Assembly: GCA_016930175.1 (NCBI GenBank)
Contig: JAFGHJ010000027.1
Span: 33,464-97,463, forward strand
Direction: 5' to 3'
Length of the DNA: 64,000 nt
From: Caldifarciminota bacterium
GTDB lineage: Bacteria > Hydrothermota > UBA3072
Shown: piece after piece, positions 1 to 9,589 of the stretch
Layout: every line of letters begins with the position of its first letter
Numbering within the stretch: position 1 is the stretch's first letter
Notes under the pieces: model-generated
What the model saw: only the letters and a program-made list of their open reading frames with translations
Database searches by the model: none
Told to the model about the DNA's origin: nothing
Made by a program: the position numbers and the translations under genes

Positions 1-2
1 GG

Positions 3-290
3 ACAAAGAAAAAGCGGTACGCACTTCCTAATTCCAGAATTCTTCTCCACCAGCCTTCAGGAGGTGTTAGAGGTGTAGCTTCAGATATAGAAATCCATGC
101 AGATGAAATTATAAAAATCAGAGAAAGACTTAATAATATTCTTTCTGAGCATACTAATCAACCGTTGAAGAAGATTAAGGCCGATACAGACAGAGATTTC
201 TGGATGTCTGCGCAACAAGCACTCGAGTATGGCCTTATTGATGAAGTAATTAAGACAAGACAGGAAATACTTAATGAGGAAAAAGTTTAA
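3..290 (+). CDS. clpP: ATP-dependent Clp protease proteolytic subunit, C-terminal part
   Basis: ClpP is the serine-protease chamber that degrades proteins unfolded by ClpX. Only the last 95 residues are in the window; the catalytic Ser lies before position 1. Visible are the [14 protein letters not shown] segment carrying the catalytic His, the [12 protein letters not shown] helix, and the catalytic Asp in DTDRDFWMS. The reading frame is open at the left edge and ends at TAA 288-290. The start of clpX lies inside this gene (17 nt overlap), so the two subunits are co-transcribed and probably translationally coupled. Identification is firm; only the 5' end is missing. Confidence 0.95.
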   Translation, partial: TKKKRYALPNSRILLHQPSGGVRGVASDIEIHADEIIKIRERLNNILSEHTNQPLKKIKADTDRDFWMSAQQALEYGLIDEVIKTRQEILNEEKV

Positions 291-1506
291 AGACGCCTTT
301 TGTTCGTTCTGTGGGCGGGCTCATTCAGAGACTTCCCGTCTCATAGCCGGAAAAAACGACACATATATATGTGAAGATTGTGTAGAACTTTTTTCTGATT
401 TTTTACAGGAAGAGACCAAAGAATTACCCAAGCGTTTTGATTTTGATATACCAACACCTGTTGAAATAAAGAAACATCTTGACGGATACGTTATCGGACA
501 GGAAAAAGCCAAAAAGATCCTTTCTGTAGCCGTATATAACCACTATAAGAAGGTTAAATACAAGCCGAAAGAAATAGAAGTAGATAAGTCAAATATCCTT
601 CTTATTGGTCCGACTGGAGTTGGTAAAACTCTTCTTGTTCAAACACTTGCGAAATTTTTAGAGCTTCCTCTTGCTCTTTCAGATGCTACCTCTCTAACCG
701 AAGCAGGTTACGTGGGAGAAGATGTTGAAAATGTTCTGGTTCGACTGCTCCAGGCGGCAGATTATGATGTTGAATTGGCTGAGAAAGGCATAGTTTATAT
801 AGATGAGTTGGATAAAATAGGAAGGAAATCTGAAAACCCTTCCATTACGAGAGATGTATCAGGGGAAGGCGTGCAGCAAGCCTTACTCAAGATAATAGAG
901 GGTTCTTTAGTCAATGTACCACCTCAAGGCGGCAGAAAACACCCTGAGCAGGAATTTATTAGCTTAAATACTAAAAATATACTTTTTATTGCCGGCGGCA
1001 CTTTTGATGGTCTTCAAAATATAATTAAAAGCAGATTACAATGTAACTCTCTAGGTTTTAATACTTCTTTTGATAAGAGAGAAATAAAAGACTCCGAAAA
1101 TATACTGGAACTGATTGAACCGCACGATCTTATGCACTATGGTTTAATACCGGAAATAGTGGGAAGATTTCCTGTAATCACTACATTGAACAAACTGTCT
1201 ATTTCCGATCTAACTGACATTTTATGTAAGCCGAATAATGCCCTGGTTAAACAATACAAGCAGCTGCTGAATTGGGACGGAATTGAGTTGACTTTTACTC
1301 GTCCGGCTCTAAATGAGATTTCAAGAAGAGCGTCGAGCATGAAGACGGGAGCTAGGGCATTGCGAGGAATAATCGAAGGATTGATGCTTGATTTAATGTT
1401 TGATCTGCCCCAGATGAGAAATATCGAGGGCTGCCGAATCACAAAAACAGCAATTACGAAAGGTACTCCGCCTCAGATAATTTATAAAAAGAAAAAGGCT
1501 CAATGA
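274..1506 (+). CDS. clpX: ATP-dependent Clp protease ATP-binding subunit ClpX
   Basis: AAA+ unfoldase that feeds substrates to ClpP. At 410 residues it has normal ClpX length. The N-terminal zinc-binding domain has Cys10, Cys13, Cys33 and Cys36. Walker A is GPTGVGKT (112-119), the substrate-gripping pore loop is GYVG (145-148), Walker B is IVYIDELD (173-180), the RKH loop is at 221-223, and the sensor-2 arginine region is [10 protein letters not shown] (359-368). The ClpP-docking loop, IGF in E. coli, is LGF here (about 260-262). The ATG at 274 lies within clpP. It is followed after 40 nt by ktrB, so clpPX may lead a longer run of co-directional genes. Confidence 0.97.
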   Translation: MRKKFKDAFCSFCGRAHSETSRLIAGKNDTYICEDCVELFSDFLQEETKELPKRFDFDIPTPVEIKKHLDGYVIGQEKAKKILSVAVYNHYKKVKYKPKEIEVDKSNILLIGPTGVGKTLLVQTLAKFLELPLALSDATSLTEAGYVGEDVENVLVRLLQAADYDVELAEKGIVYIDELDKIGRKSENPSITRDVSGEGVQQALLKIIEGSLVNVPPQGGRKHPEQEFISLNTKNILFIAGGTFDGLQNIIKSRLQCNSLGFNTSFDKREIKDSENILELIEPHDLMHYGLIPEIVGRFPVITTLNKLSISDLTDILCKPNNALVKQYKQLLNWDGIELTFTRPALNEISRRASSMKTGARALRGIIEGLMLDLMFDLPQMRNIEGCRITKTAITKGTPPQIIYKKKKAQ

Positions 1507-1546
1507 GGCAGGAGAGTATATTTTAAAAGTAAGCTTTTCCTTAAAA

Positions 1547-2890
1547 ATGATTAGATGGTCTCCTTTTAGATATATATCTGCCGTTTATATTTTAATAATT
1601 CTGTTTGGGGCAGTATTACTAAAACTTCCCTTAGCGAATAGAGGTCTTTCTTTTATAGATTCTTTATTTACTTCTACTTCGGCTATATGTGTTACAGGTT
1701 TAATCGTTAAGGATACGGCTTTAGATTTTACTTTAGCCGGAAAAGCCATAATACTTTTTTTAATTCAAACAGGTGGTATGGGATATATGGCTGTGGCAAG
1801 TTTATTTATGACCATATTCGCGATTAAACCCGATAAACGGCAAAACATTGTTGTCCAGCAGGAATTTGGTCTATTTAGTCGTGATAATACCTTAATGTTT
1901 TTAAGGCTGGTGGTACTGACTACATTTATTTTTGAGATGTTAGGTTTTATTTTCTTATATCTTGGTTTCAAGGATACTTTCAATGTTAATGAAACAATTG
2001 TTCATGCAATATTTCATTCCGTTAGTGCTTTCTGCAACGCTGGCTTTAGTTCTTTTTCTGATAATCTCGGCTCTTTTGCAAATAACCCGATTATTGGTTT
2101 AACAGCCTCATTTCTTTTTATCATAGGCGGACTTGGTTTTATAGTTATTATCGATATATTAGAACGTCTGAAGGGAGAAAAAAGATATCTAACAGAGCAT
2201 TCCAGGATTGTTATTTTTTCGACATTAATACTTATCGTTCTTGGATTCACGTGTGTTTATGCTCTGGAATACGGAAATATCCTTGCCGGAAAAGAATCGG
2301 TGTCGAAATTCATTATTTCGTTTTTTACTGCTGCAACGCCCCGGACGGCAGGTTTCTCGCTCATAAATATAAGTGCTTTACTTCCTACAACACTTTTAAT
2401 TATAGTGTTGCTTATGTTTATAGGTGCTTCTCCGGGGGGAACCGGTGGCGGAATAAAAACAACTACGTTTGTAATAATCTCAAATTTCTTTACTTCGAGA
2501 TTAAAAGGTTTGAAGTCGGTAAATATCGAAAAACGTCGGATTCCAGAAGAGCAGGTAAACAAAGCATTGACACTTTTTCTTATTTCGTTAATATTAATAG
2601 TAACCATGATTGGGATTTTAAGCTTTACGGAAAGGAATATAGTTAACAAAATTGGAATACTGCCGATAATTTTTGAGGAGGTTTCCGCTTTTGGAACTGT
2701 TGGATTATCTATGGGGTCGTCTGTACAACCGGTAGTGTCGCTTTCGCATGATTTTACGTTTATAGGTAAATTGATAATAATAATAACCATGCTGGCAGGA
2801 AGAATTGGACCTCTCACTCTTGTAGCGACGGTTTTAAAGAAAAAAAGTGAGAGTTTCCAATATCCTCTTGCGAAGGTACAAATAGGATGA
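1547..2890 (+). CDS. ktrB: KtrB/TrkH-type potassium uptake channel subunit
   Basis: Membrane ion-conducting subunit of a Ktr-type K+ (or Na+/K+) uptake system. The 447 residues fit KtrB better than the longer TrkH. Four M1-P-M2 repeats can be followed by their selectivity-filter glycines: CVTGL (48-52), CNAGF (163-167), RTAGF (266-270) and GTVGL (383-387). The conserved intramembrane gating loop of the third repeat is GASPGGTGGGIKTTT (293-307). The stop codon overlaps the ktrA start by 4 nt (ATGA). No good ribosome site precedes the ATG; a GGAG lies more than 30 nt upstream, so the start is the likeliest but not certain. Long antisense frames over this gene are shadows. Confidence 0.93.
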   Translation: MIRWSPFRYISAVYILIILFGAVLLKLPLANRGLSFIDSLFTSTSAICVTGLIVKDTALDFTLAGKAIILFLIQTGGMGYMAVASLFMTIFAIKPDKRQNIVVQQEFGLFSRDNTLMFLRLVVLTTFIFEMLGFIFLYLGFKDTFNVNETIVHAIFHSVSAFCNAGFSSFSDNLGSFANNPIIGLTASFLFIIGGLGFIVIIDILERLKGEKRYLTEHSRIVIFSTLILIVLGFTCVYALEYGNILAGKESVSKFIISFFTAATPRTAGFSLINISALLPTTLLIIVLLMFIGASPGGTGGGIKTTTFVIISNFFTSRLKGLKSVNIEKRRIPEEQVNKALTLFLISLILIVTMIGILSFTERNIVNKIGILPIIFEEVSAFGTVGLSMGSSVQPVVSLSHDFTFIGKLIIIITMLAGRIGPLTLVATVLKKKSESFQYPLAKVQIG

Positions 2891-3615
2891 TTGGAAAAAC
2901 AGAAAAGAGACAATATTTTGTAGTCGTAGGCCTTGGAACTTTTGGGTTAACGGTTGCCTCCGAGCTGCTTAAGAGAGGCTGTCAGGTTACCGCTATTGAT
3001 AAAGACGAGAAAAAAGTCGAATTAGCCTCTGAATTTGCTATAGATGTGATAATTGCCGATGGAAGAGATAAAAAGCCATTAGAGGAAGCAGGAGTGTCAT
3101 CTGCGGATGCCGCGGTGGTATCAATAGGAGAAGACCTTGAAGCTTCTTTTCTGGTGACTCTCCATCTGAAAGAGCTCGGAATAGATTGGATTGTAACTAA
3201 AGCTTCTTCTCCGTCTCAAGGAGAAATTCTTGAAAAAATAGGCGCCGACAGGATAATTTATCCGGAGGAAGAAATGGCGAAGAAACTTGCCGACCAACTT
3301 CTTAACCCCTCTATAATAAATTATCTTCAATTGAACGATAAAGTCGGGATAATGGAATCGGAAACACCCGATCCTTTTATCGGGAAAACACCAAAAGGTC
3401 TTTCTCTCCGAAATAAATATGGATTGAATTTGATTGCAATAAAAAGAAAAGTCAAAAGAAAAAATGCCGATGAAGTTGTCGAAGACTTGATAGTGGTTCC
3501 CTCTTCAGATGAAAAAATAGAAGAAGGAGACACGTTACTTGTTATAGGCGATCATAAATCTCTGGAGAAATTCAAAAGAATGCAGCGTACAATAAACGAG
3601 CAGGATGAAGATTAA
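2887..3615 (+). CDS. ktrA: KtrA/TrkA-type regulatory subunit (RCK domains)
   Basis: Cytoplasmic nucleotide-binding regulator that gates the KtrB channel. The 242 residues hold one RCK-N Rossmann domain (about 8-130) with the dinucleotide motif GLGTFG (15-20) followed by an acidic AIDKD stretch, and one RCK-C domain (about 150-235). A single RCK pair is the KtrA layout; TrkA has two. It overlaps ktrB by 4 nt and the following histidine kinase by 11 nt. The tight overlap implies that channel, gate and sensor kinase are made together. ATP/ADP binding is known for the family; it is not deducible here. Confidence 0.92.
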   Translation: MIGKTEKRQYFVVVGLGTFGLTVASELLKRGCQVTAIDKDEKKVELASEFAIDVIIADGRDKKPLEEAGVSSADAAVVSIGEDLEASFLVTLHLKELGIDWIVTKASSPSQGEILEKIGADRIIYPEEEMAKKLADQLLNPSIINYLQLNDKVGIMESETPDPFIGKTPKGLSLRNKYGLNLIAIKRKVKRKNADEVVEDLIVVPSSDEKIEEGDTLLVIGDHKSLEKFKRMQRTINEQDED

Positions 3616-4612
3616 AGACTTTAACATAGCTAAGCTGCTTGAATCTTTACCCACAGGATTGATTCTGATTGATCAAAATAAGATAATAATTGAAGCTAAT
3701 CCAGAAGCTAAAAAGCTTCTTGGTAGAAAAATCGAATCTAAAAATATTGAAAGCGTTTGTAAGAATTTGGAAGAAAACTTGTTCGATGATATCCTCAGCG
3801 GAAAACATATCGAGAGGAGCGTATTTGAGTCGGGAGACTTATTAATAGGATTTAGCGCTTCGCCTGTTTATGGTAATAATGGTAATGTGGTTGGCTCTTC
3901 GATAATTTTAAGAGACATAACTGAAATTAGAGAAATGGAAGAGGAGCTCAGAAAAAAAGATCGTCTTGCTGCTCTCGGGGAGATGGTAGCGGGATTAGCT
4001 CATGAAATTAGAAACCCGCTTGCTTCAATCAAAGCGGGCATTGAATCATTATCTTTCAATGGGTCGGAAAACACAAACAATTATAAATTTCAGTCGATTG
4101 TACTGCATGAAATAACACGTCTTGAAAGGATAGTAAATGATATGACAGTATATGCGTCAGATAGAGATCTTGTGAAAACTAAGGTAAATTTGAAAAGTCT
4201 GGTTGGTGAAACGCTGTTGATGTTCAGTCATGAAATAGCGGAAAAAAACATCCAGGTTAAAAAAAACTTAAAAGGAAATCTCGTGTGCTACGTGGATAGG
4301 GACAAAATTGTAACGGTTTTGAATAATTTGTTTCTTAATGCAATGGAATCTATAGGAGAGAACGGCTGTATTGAGTTAAATATCAGAAGGGGTAAAAAGA
4401 ATATGATAATTCAGGTCAAAGACGATGGAGGGGGTATACCTCCGGATATTATCCCTAAAGTTTTTATCCCGTTTTTTACTACAAAAAGTAAAGGCACGGG
4501 TTTAGGTTTGTCAATAGTTCACCGGATTATTCAAAATCACAATGGAACTATAAAGGCTACCAATGAAGGAAAGGGGGCTTGTTTTACTATAGCTTTACCA
4601 AAGGAAAAATAG
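3605..4612 (+). CDS. PAS domain sensor histidine kinase
   Basis: Soluble two-component sensor kinase of the NtrB/AtoS style, 335 residues with no membrane segment. It has an N-terminal PAS domain (about 8-105), a HisKA dimerisation helix with the phospho-acceptor His133 in LAHEIRNPLAS, and a HATPase domain with the N box around NNLFLNAMES (240-249), the G1 box DDGGGIPP (273-280), the F box PFFTTKSKG and the G2 box GTGLGL (298-303). It overlaps ktrA by 11 nt and is followed after 1 nt by its probable partner response regulator. Location suggests a link to potassium or osmotic state, but the signal is unknown. Confidence 0.93.
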   Translation: MKIKDFNIAKLLESLPTGLILIDQNKIIIEANPEAKKLLGRKIESKNIESVCKNLEENLFDDILSGKHIERSVFESGDLLIGFSASPVYGNNGNVVGSSIILRDITEIREMEEELRKKDRLAALGEMVAGLAHEIRNPLASIKAGIESLSFNGSENTNNYKFQSIVLHEITRLERIVNDMTVYASDRDLVKTKVNLKSLVGETLLMFSHEIAEKNIQVKKNLKGNLVCYVDRDKIVTVLNNLFLNAMESIGENGCIELNIRRGKKNMIIQVKDDGGGIPPDIIPKVFIPFFTTKSKGTGLGLSIVHRIIQNHNGTIKATNEGKGACFTIALPKEK

Positions 4613-4613
4613 A

Positions 4614-6032
4614 ATGGCTGAAAAAATACTAATAGTGGATGATGAGAAAAATTTAGTGGAAGTTATAGAAGCTATACTTACCGAATTAAATGACGAAGGA
4701 GAAAACTCTTATGAAGTCAAAAAAGCTTATAATGCTAGTGATGCTATAAGTATAGCGATGGATTTCAAACCGGATGTTGTACTTCTTGATCTCCGATTGC
4801 CCGATAAACCTGGCACTGAAGTTTTGAGTACTTTGAAGGAATACGATAAAGAAGTCCAAGTAATAATGATGACAGCGCATGCTTCTATTGAAACAGCAGT
4901 CAGGTCTGTTAGAGAAGAAGCTTATGATTATATCCAGAAACCTTTACCCTCAAGAGGACATTTGCATACCCTTGTGAAGAATGCGCTGGATAGAAGGCAT
5001 TTACTTTTAGAAAAAAAGAAATTATTAATGGAAATATCAGACGCCAACATGGCATTGGAGGAAGCGAACTTGGAACTCCAGGAAGCAAAATCACAGGTTG
5101 ACGAAAAGTTAAAGGAAAAAATTAAAGAATTATCTTTACTGAATCAATTTTCGCAGGATCTTTTAAACTGCAATGATCTTGCTACTCTAATTGAGGAAAT
5201 TCCGGAAGATGTTATGAAACTTACTTCTTCAGGTGGAGTAATATTAATTTTGAAAGGGTCAAGCAATGAAGAGTTTAGCGTTCATTCAAAAAAGGGAGAT
5301 GTCGATTTATCTGTGGGAGATAAGATAGAAATAGGAAAAGAACCTTTTGGTCTCGTGAACAATAAAGGACCTTGGGAAAAAGATGAATACATTTGTTCAC
5401 CGTTAACTTATATGGAAGATACTTTGGGTTTGCTCGCAATAAAAAAAGCAGGAAGTCAAATATCTCAGGATCTTATTCAAACTATAACAAGCAATCTTTC
5501 GATGCGTTTGTATAACGGCATGCTGAACGATACCTTAAAAGCCAGTTATATTGAAGCTGTTCTTTCTTTTGTAAAGTTTGAAGAATCTGTAGATCCTGAA
5601 ATAAAGGCGCACAGTGAAAGAGTAAGTAAACTTTCCGTGGAAATTGCAGGCAAATTGAATATTTCTAAAGCGGAGACGAATAATATTAGATTTGCAGCCC
5701 TTCTCCATGACTTAGGGAAAGTGGGAAAAGGAGAAATAAGCTCTGAATTATTGAGCGCTGAGATAATTAGCCCTTTAAGATTTTTAAAAAAGAGCAGGAA
5801 TATACTTGAACATCTTTCTGAAAATTATGATGGTTCGGGGAAGCCGGATGGCCAAAAAGGAGATTCCATTCCGGTTGGGTCCAGAATCGTTCGTCTTTCA
5901 AACGAATTTGATGAACTAATTTTAAAAGGTGATAATAAAAAAGAAGTATTGAAGAAAATAGATGAAAAAGCTGGATCAATTTATGATCCGGGAGTTGTAA
6001 AGACTTTAAAAGAAGTTCTTAAATCTAAATAA
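4614..6032 (+). CDS. Response regulator with degenerate HD-GYP-like output domain
   Basis: A receiver domain (1-120) has Asp9/Asp10, phospho-acceptor Asp59, Thr87 and Lys109. A coiled coil (about 130-175) and a GAF-like segment (about 175-305) follow, and the C terminus is an HD-type phosphohydrolase domain (330-472) with His333 and the HD pair His365-Asp366 in LLHDLGKVG. The signature HHExxDGxGYP is LSENYDGSGKP here (401-411), and the middle H-x-G motif is not recognisable, so the metal centre looks incomplete. The protein may bind but not cleave cyclic di-GMP, or may act only as a scaffold. It begins 1 nt after the kinase and ends at the start of the radical SAM gene (1 nt overlap). Confidence 0.85.
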   Translation: MAEKILIVDDEKNLVEVIEAILTELNDEGENSYEVKKAYNASDAISIAMDFKPDVVLLDLRLPDKPGTEVLSTLKEYDKEVQVIMMTAHASIETAVRSVREEAYDYIQKPLPSRGHLHTLVKNALDRRHLLLEKKKLLMEISDANMALEEANLELQEAKSQVDEKLKEKIKELSLLNQFSQDLLNCNDLATLIEEIPEDVMKLTSSGGVILILKGSSNEEFSVHSKKGDVDLSVGDKIEIGKEPFGLVNNKGPWEKDEYICSPLTYMEDTLGLLAIKKAGSQISQDLIQTITSNLSMRLYNGMLNDTLKASYIEAVLSFVKFEESVDPEIKAHSERVSKLSVEIAGKLNISKAETNNIRFAALLHDLGKVGKGEISSELLSAEIISPLRFLKKSRNILEHLSENYDGSGKPDGQKGDSIPVGSRIVRLSNEFDELILKGDNKKEVLKKIDEKAGSIYDPGVVKTLKEVLKSK

Positions 6033-6907
6033 TGCTTAACATCTGTACGGTTGGAGAATACTGGAAAGAAAAATTCGGAGAAAAAGTTTATAGGGTTGGA
6101 ATAGATGGTGGTTTTACGTGTCCCACACGGGATGGCACCAAAGGTACAGGAGGATGTTATTTCTGTGATGAAAAAGGCTCCAGGGGAGTCTATATTATGT
6201 CTTCTGATGGAATAGAGAAACAAATCGAAGCGGGAATTTGTAAATTGAAAAAGAGAGGTATAAATAAATTTGTATCTTATTTTCAATCTTATACCGGTAC
6301 TTATGCACCGGTTGATGTTTTGAGAAAAAAATATTATACGGCACTTTTACATCCCGATGTAGTTGGTATTTCTGTATCTACGAGACCTGATTGCATTAAC
6401 AAAGAAAGTATTGGTCTCTTGAATGAGATCGCAAAAGAATATTACACAATTGTTGAATTAGGAATACAATCGGTACATCAAAAATCGCTTGACCTGGCTG
6501 GCAGAAAACATACAGTTAGGGATAGCAAAGAAGCTGTTGGTATGTTGAAAAAGAGCAGAAAGATAGAGGTTGTTGCTCATGTTATTTTAGGGCTACCCGG
6601 TGAAACCGAAGACGATATGATTGAAACAGCCAGAGTCCTTTCGAAATGGGGTGTAAATGGAGTGAAACTGCATCATTTATATATTGTAGAGGGAACCCCA
6701 TTCTCAAAGAGATTTTTGAAAGGCGATATTAAAGTTTATGAAAACCCGGAAGATTATGCTGGAATTGCAAAAGAATTCATTAGCAACCTTTCAGATAGTA
6801 TAATTATACATCGTTTTTCCGGATACGCGAATGGAGAAAGACTGATAGCGCCCGAGTGGACCCGGGACCGTCATATTGCAAGAGATCTTATACTTGAAAT
6901 GTTCTAA
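6032..6907 (+). CDS. TIGR01212/YhcC-family radical SAM protein
   Basis: 291 residues with the YhcC-type cluster motif: Cys30, then Cys42 and Cys45 in GTGGCYFC, replacing the usual CxxxCxxC. Other family marks are the SYTGTYAP segment, STRPDC, ELGIQSVH and VVAHVILGLPGE, and the C-terminal block RLIAPEWTRDRH. Members are small radical SAM enzymes of unknown substrate, related in fold to the Elp3/coproporphyrinogen-dehydrogenase group. The ATG overlaps the previous TAA by 1 nt, so this is the last gene of the run starting at clpP. Confidence 0.9.
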   Translation: MLNICTVGEYWKEKFGEKVYRVGIDGGFTCPTRDGTKGTGGCYFCDEKGSRGVYIMSSDGIEKQIEAGICKLKKRGINKFVSYFQSYTGTYAPVDVLRKKYYTALLHPDVVGISVSTRPDCINKESIGLLNEIAKEYYTIVELGIQSVHQKSLDLAGRKHTVRDSKEAVGMLKKSRKIEVVAHVILGLPGETEDDMIETARVLSKWGVNGVKLHHLYIVEGTPFSKRFLKGDIKVYENPEDYAGIAKEFISNLSDSIIIHRFSGYANGERLIAPEWTRDRHIARDLILEMF

Positions 6908-6970
6908 GAAAGTTAAAACTAAAGACTAGAAATGAATAGAGTAAGAAAATTAAGAAAAAAAATATTAATA

Positions 6971-6995
6971 AAAAGTCCACATTTTTGGAACTTTT
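6971..6995 (+). terminator. Weak hairpin after the clp-ktr gene run
   Basis: AAAAGTCC (6971-6978) can pair with GGAACTTTT (6987-6995) with one bulged A, around an AT-rich loop. It sits 64 nt after the last gene of the run. The stem is AU-rich and the T tract is part of the stem, so it is a possible rather than convincing terminator. Further right, TTGACA (7074-7079) could be the -35 of the next gene, but no good -10 follows at 16-17 nt. Confidence 0.3.
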
Positions 6996-7131
6996 ATGTC
7001 GAAAAATCCGTATAGTAAGTTATGTTATATATAAAAACAAAAATAAATAAAAGCGGTAAGCCGATTTTCTTACTTGACAATAAACTAAACTTTATTACTC
7101 TCCCATATTGGGAATAAAATAGGAGTAAAAT

Positions 7132-8049
7132 ATGTTATTATTGATATTTCTATCGTACTCTTTTAGTGATTTGAAAAATGATATTTCGGATCTATGGGAC
7201 GGACTAAATCGTATTGGCGGTCCTACTGATTTTGAAATTCTTCAATTAGATATGCATGCGAAAACTAATAGTACAGCAGGTAACTGCTGGGAAGGAGGAG
7301 TTAATTCTTTATTGTTAAATCCTTCTGAAATTATGCATTCATCTGAGGATCTAGATAATAAGTATAACTTCTCTTTTACCTTTAAAAAGATGTTTTTGGA
7401 TATGAATGCCAATTTTGTAGGTGTTACCAGAAAAAGCGGTAACAACGCATTTGGGTTTTCTTTTCTTGGTTTTTATTCCGGAGATATGGAACTGCGTGAT
7501 GAATCTCCCGGTATTCCTATTGGGGATTATTCGGGGGATTATCTTATTTTTGGCGCGACCTATGCGAGAAGTTTTGGAAATTTAAGTTTTGGTGGCACAT
7601 TAAGATCTTTAAAAGCTCGAATTTTTGAAGTCTCTTATTCAACTTATTCATTTGATTTGGGAATGAGTCGTAGTTTCAAGGCTTTTAATGACAAAGATTT
7701 TAGATTTGATTTATCTTTCATGCATTTGGGTCCTAAATTTTTTGATGATGCATTTCGTTTGCCTCTTACCTGGCATGTTGGACTAAAAGGAAGTTTAGAA
7801 CCTTTATTTCTCGGTTTTTCTATTAATAAACCTTTAAACACAAAATTGCAGTACACTATTGGCGGAGAATTAAAAATAAAAGAATACTTTTTCATCCAAG
7901 CGGGAACGAAGGTTAATAATCCTTTAGAGAAATATTCCTTCGGCTGGGGATTACGTAAGGATAACTTAAATTTCAATTATTCTTATGCTCCTACAAATAT
8001 TGATATTATCGAAGGTTCACATCTTTTTACAATCTCAATGGGAATATAA
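7132..8049 (+). CDS. PorV/UPF0164-like outer-membrane beta-barrel protein
   Basis: 305 residues opening with a short hydrophobic signal-like segment. The mature start carries the family hallmark of a Gly/Asn-rich strand with an aromatic-NPS turn (GGVNSLLLNPSE, about residues 54-65), followed by alternating aromatic beta strands to a C terminus ending LFTISMGI. This pattern is typical of the FadL-related PorV/PorQ/UPF0164 barrels. PorV members shuttle T9SS cargo in Bacteroidetes; others have unknown roles. The start is fixed by AGGAG (7121-7125), 6 nt before ATG. The stop overlaps the accA start by 1 nt. Two more proteins of this type occur at 11602 and 39619. Confidence 0.72.
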   Translation: MLLLIFLSYSFSDLKNDISDLWDGLNRIGGPTDFEILQLDMHAKTNSTAGNCWEGGVNSLLLNPSEIMHSSEDLDNKYNFSFTFKKMFLDMNANFVGVTRKSGNNAFGFSFLGFYSGDMELRDESPGIPIGDYSGDYLIFGATYARSFGNLSFGGTLRSLKARIFEVSYSTYSFDLGMSRSFKAFNDKDFRFDLSFMHLGPKFFDDAFRLPLTWHVGLKGSLEPLFLGFSINKPLNTKLQYTIGGELKIKEYFFIQAGTKVNNPLEKYSFGWGLRKDNLNFNYSYAPTNIDIIEGSHLFTISMGI

Positions 8050-9005
8050 TGATTAAGCATTTAGATTTCGAGAAACCTATAATTGAGCTGCACGAAAGGA
8101 TAGAAGAATTAAAAGCTCTTAATGGAAACATGAGCGGAATTTATCAGACTGAGTTGAAGAAGTTAAATGCGAAATTAGTTAAAATAAGAAAAGAAATATT
8201 TTCTTCACTTACACCCTGGCAGAGAGTAGAGATGGCAAGACATCCTAATCGACCGTACACTAGTGACTATGTAAAATTTCTGTTTAAGGATTGGACCGAG
8301 ATTCACGGTGACAGGAGATTTTCCGATGACAATGCTATAATCACAGGAATCGGAAGCCTTGAAGGAATATCTTTTGTGGTTGTTGGTCATGAGAAGGGGA
8401 GGAAAATTACGGAAAAGGTCAAAAGGAATTTTGGCAGTGCGCATCCGGAAGGATACAGAAAAGCTTTGAGAGTAATGAAATTAGGAGGTAAGTTTAATTT
8501 ACCGATTGTTTGCTTAGTGGATACGGCGGGAGCTTATCCGGGAATAGGTGCAGAAGAAAGAGGGCAGGCTTTGGCTATAGCTGAGAATATAAAAGAAATA
8601 GCTGTTATTCCTGTTCCTATTATTGTTATAATTACCGGAGAGGGTGGTAGTGGAGGAGCTTTAGCTATTGGAATTGGAGATAGAATATATATGCAGGAAT
8701 TTTCTGTTTATTCTGTTATTTCCCCTGAGGGATGTGCTTCTATTATTTTTAGAAACCAGGAATATAAAAAGGAAGCTGCCGGATACTTAAAAATTACAGC
8801 GGAGGAGTTAAAAAAATTTCAAATTATCGATGGGATAATAAGTGAACCTGAGGGAGGAGCTCACAGTAATCATGAAGAGGCAGCAAAGTTAGTTGGGGAA
8901 ACAATTCTTAAATTATATCAAGAATTGAAAGATATCCCGCGAGATGATTTAATAGACAAAAGAATTGAAAAATTTTCTCAAATGGGTGTGTATATCGAAG
9001 GATAA
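8049..9005 (+). CDS. accA: Acetyl-CoA carboxylase carboxyltransferase subunit alpha
   Basis: AccA with AccD transfers the carboxyl group from biotin to acetyl-CoA, giving malonyl-CoA for fatty-acid synthesis. At 318 residues it is standard length. Clear family blocks include the N-terminal coiled helix (DFEKPIIELHERIEELKAL), TPWQRVEMARHPNRP, GDRRFSDDNAI, GHEKGR, AHPEGYRKALR, DTAGAYPG, GGSGGALAIG and SPEGCASI. It overlaps the upstream barrel gene by 1 nt and abuts the DUF4388 gene with no gap. accD, accB and accC are not in the window. Confidence 0.97.
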   Translation: MIKHLDFEKPIIELHERIEELKALNGNMSGIYQTELKKLNAKLVKIRKEIFSSLTPWQRVEMARHPNRPYTSDYVKFLFKDWTEIHGDRRFSDDNAIITGIGSLEGISFVVVGHEKGRKITEKVKRNFGSAHPEGYRKALRVMKLGGKFNLPIVCLVDTAGAYPGIGAEERGQALAIAENIKEIAVIPVPIIVIITGEGGSGGALAIGIGDRIYMQEFSVYSVISPEGCASIIFRNQEYKKEAAGYLKITAEELKKFQIIDGIISEPEGGAHSNHEEAAKLVGETILKLYQELKDIPRDDLIDKRIEKFSQMGVYIEG

Positions 9006-9542
9006 ATGGCTTTAAGAGGGGATTTTAAGGATTTCGAACTAAATGACATATTTCAGCTAATCCATATGGGAGGTAAAGATGGAGCTCTGCATCTCCGGGG
9101 TGAAAATGGGAGTGGAGTTATTTATTTTGAACATGGTAATATCAAACATGCCGAATCGGGTAATCATACTGGTACCGAAGCTATAAATATATTTCTTACT
9201 TGGGATACCGGCTCTTTCGAATTTATAGCTTCAGAGAATACAGATAAAGTTACGATTAATCTTCCTGTCCATAATGTAATTTTAGAAGCTGCAAGACAGA
9301 TAGATGAGTGGAAAAAAATGGAAGACGTGATACCTTCTGTGGAAGTTGTTGTTGATTTTGAAGAAGAGCCGGATATTACTGATATTGAACTAAGACCGAT
9401 GGAGTGGAAAGCTCTTTCAATAATTAACGGAGAAAAAACCATAAAAGAAATTGCTGAAGAACTTAAGATGAAAACCTTCGATCTTGCAAAAATTCTTTAC
9501 GGATTAGTTCAATCCGGCTTAATAAGAGTAAAGAAAAAATAA
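9006..9542 (+). CDS. DUF4388 (PATAN-like) protein with C-terminal winged helix
   Basis: 178-residue cytoplasmic protein. Residues 1-105 match the DUF4388/PATAN pattern: the opening GDFKDFELNDIFQLIHMGGK, then a GALHLRGENGSGVIYFE strand pair and GNIKHAESG. The rest (about 120-178) looks like a winged helix ending in DLAKILYGLVQSGLIRVKK. PATAN-type domains are linked to two-component and gliding or polarity signalling in many phyla; the function here is unknown. Its ATG follows the accA stop directly, so translation is probably coupled. Confidence 0.8.
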   Translation: MALRGDFKDFELNDIFQLIHMGGKDGALHLRGENGSGVIYFEHGNIKHAESGNHTGTEAINIFLTWDTGSFEFIASENTDKVTINLPVHNVILEAARQIDEWKKMEDVIPSVEVVVDFEEEPDITDIELRPMEWKALSIINGEKTIKEIAEELKMKTFDLAKILYGLVQSGLIRVKKK

Positions 9543-9589
9543 ATCGGATCGAAAGAAACGATGAAGATTTCTTGAAAGGAGGGGAATTA

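Noticed and set aside
2257..2913. 218-codon open frame on the minus strand over ktrB
   Set aside because: Antisense shadow of a membrane-protein gene; no ribosome site, no recognisable family, and ktrB fits its family throughout.
7049..7060. Shared AAAGCGGTAAGC element with the reverse strand at 35468-35479
   Set aside because: A 12-base match is expected many times by chance in 64 kb, and the surroundings do not align.
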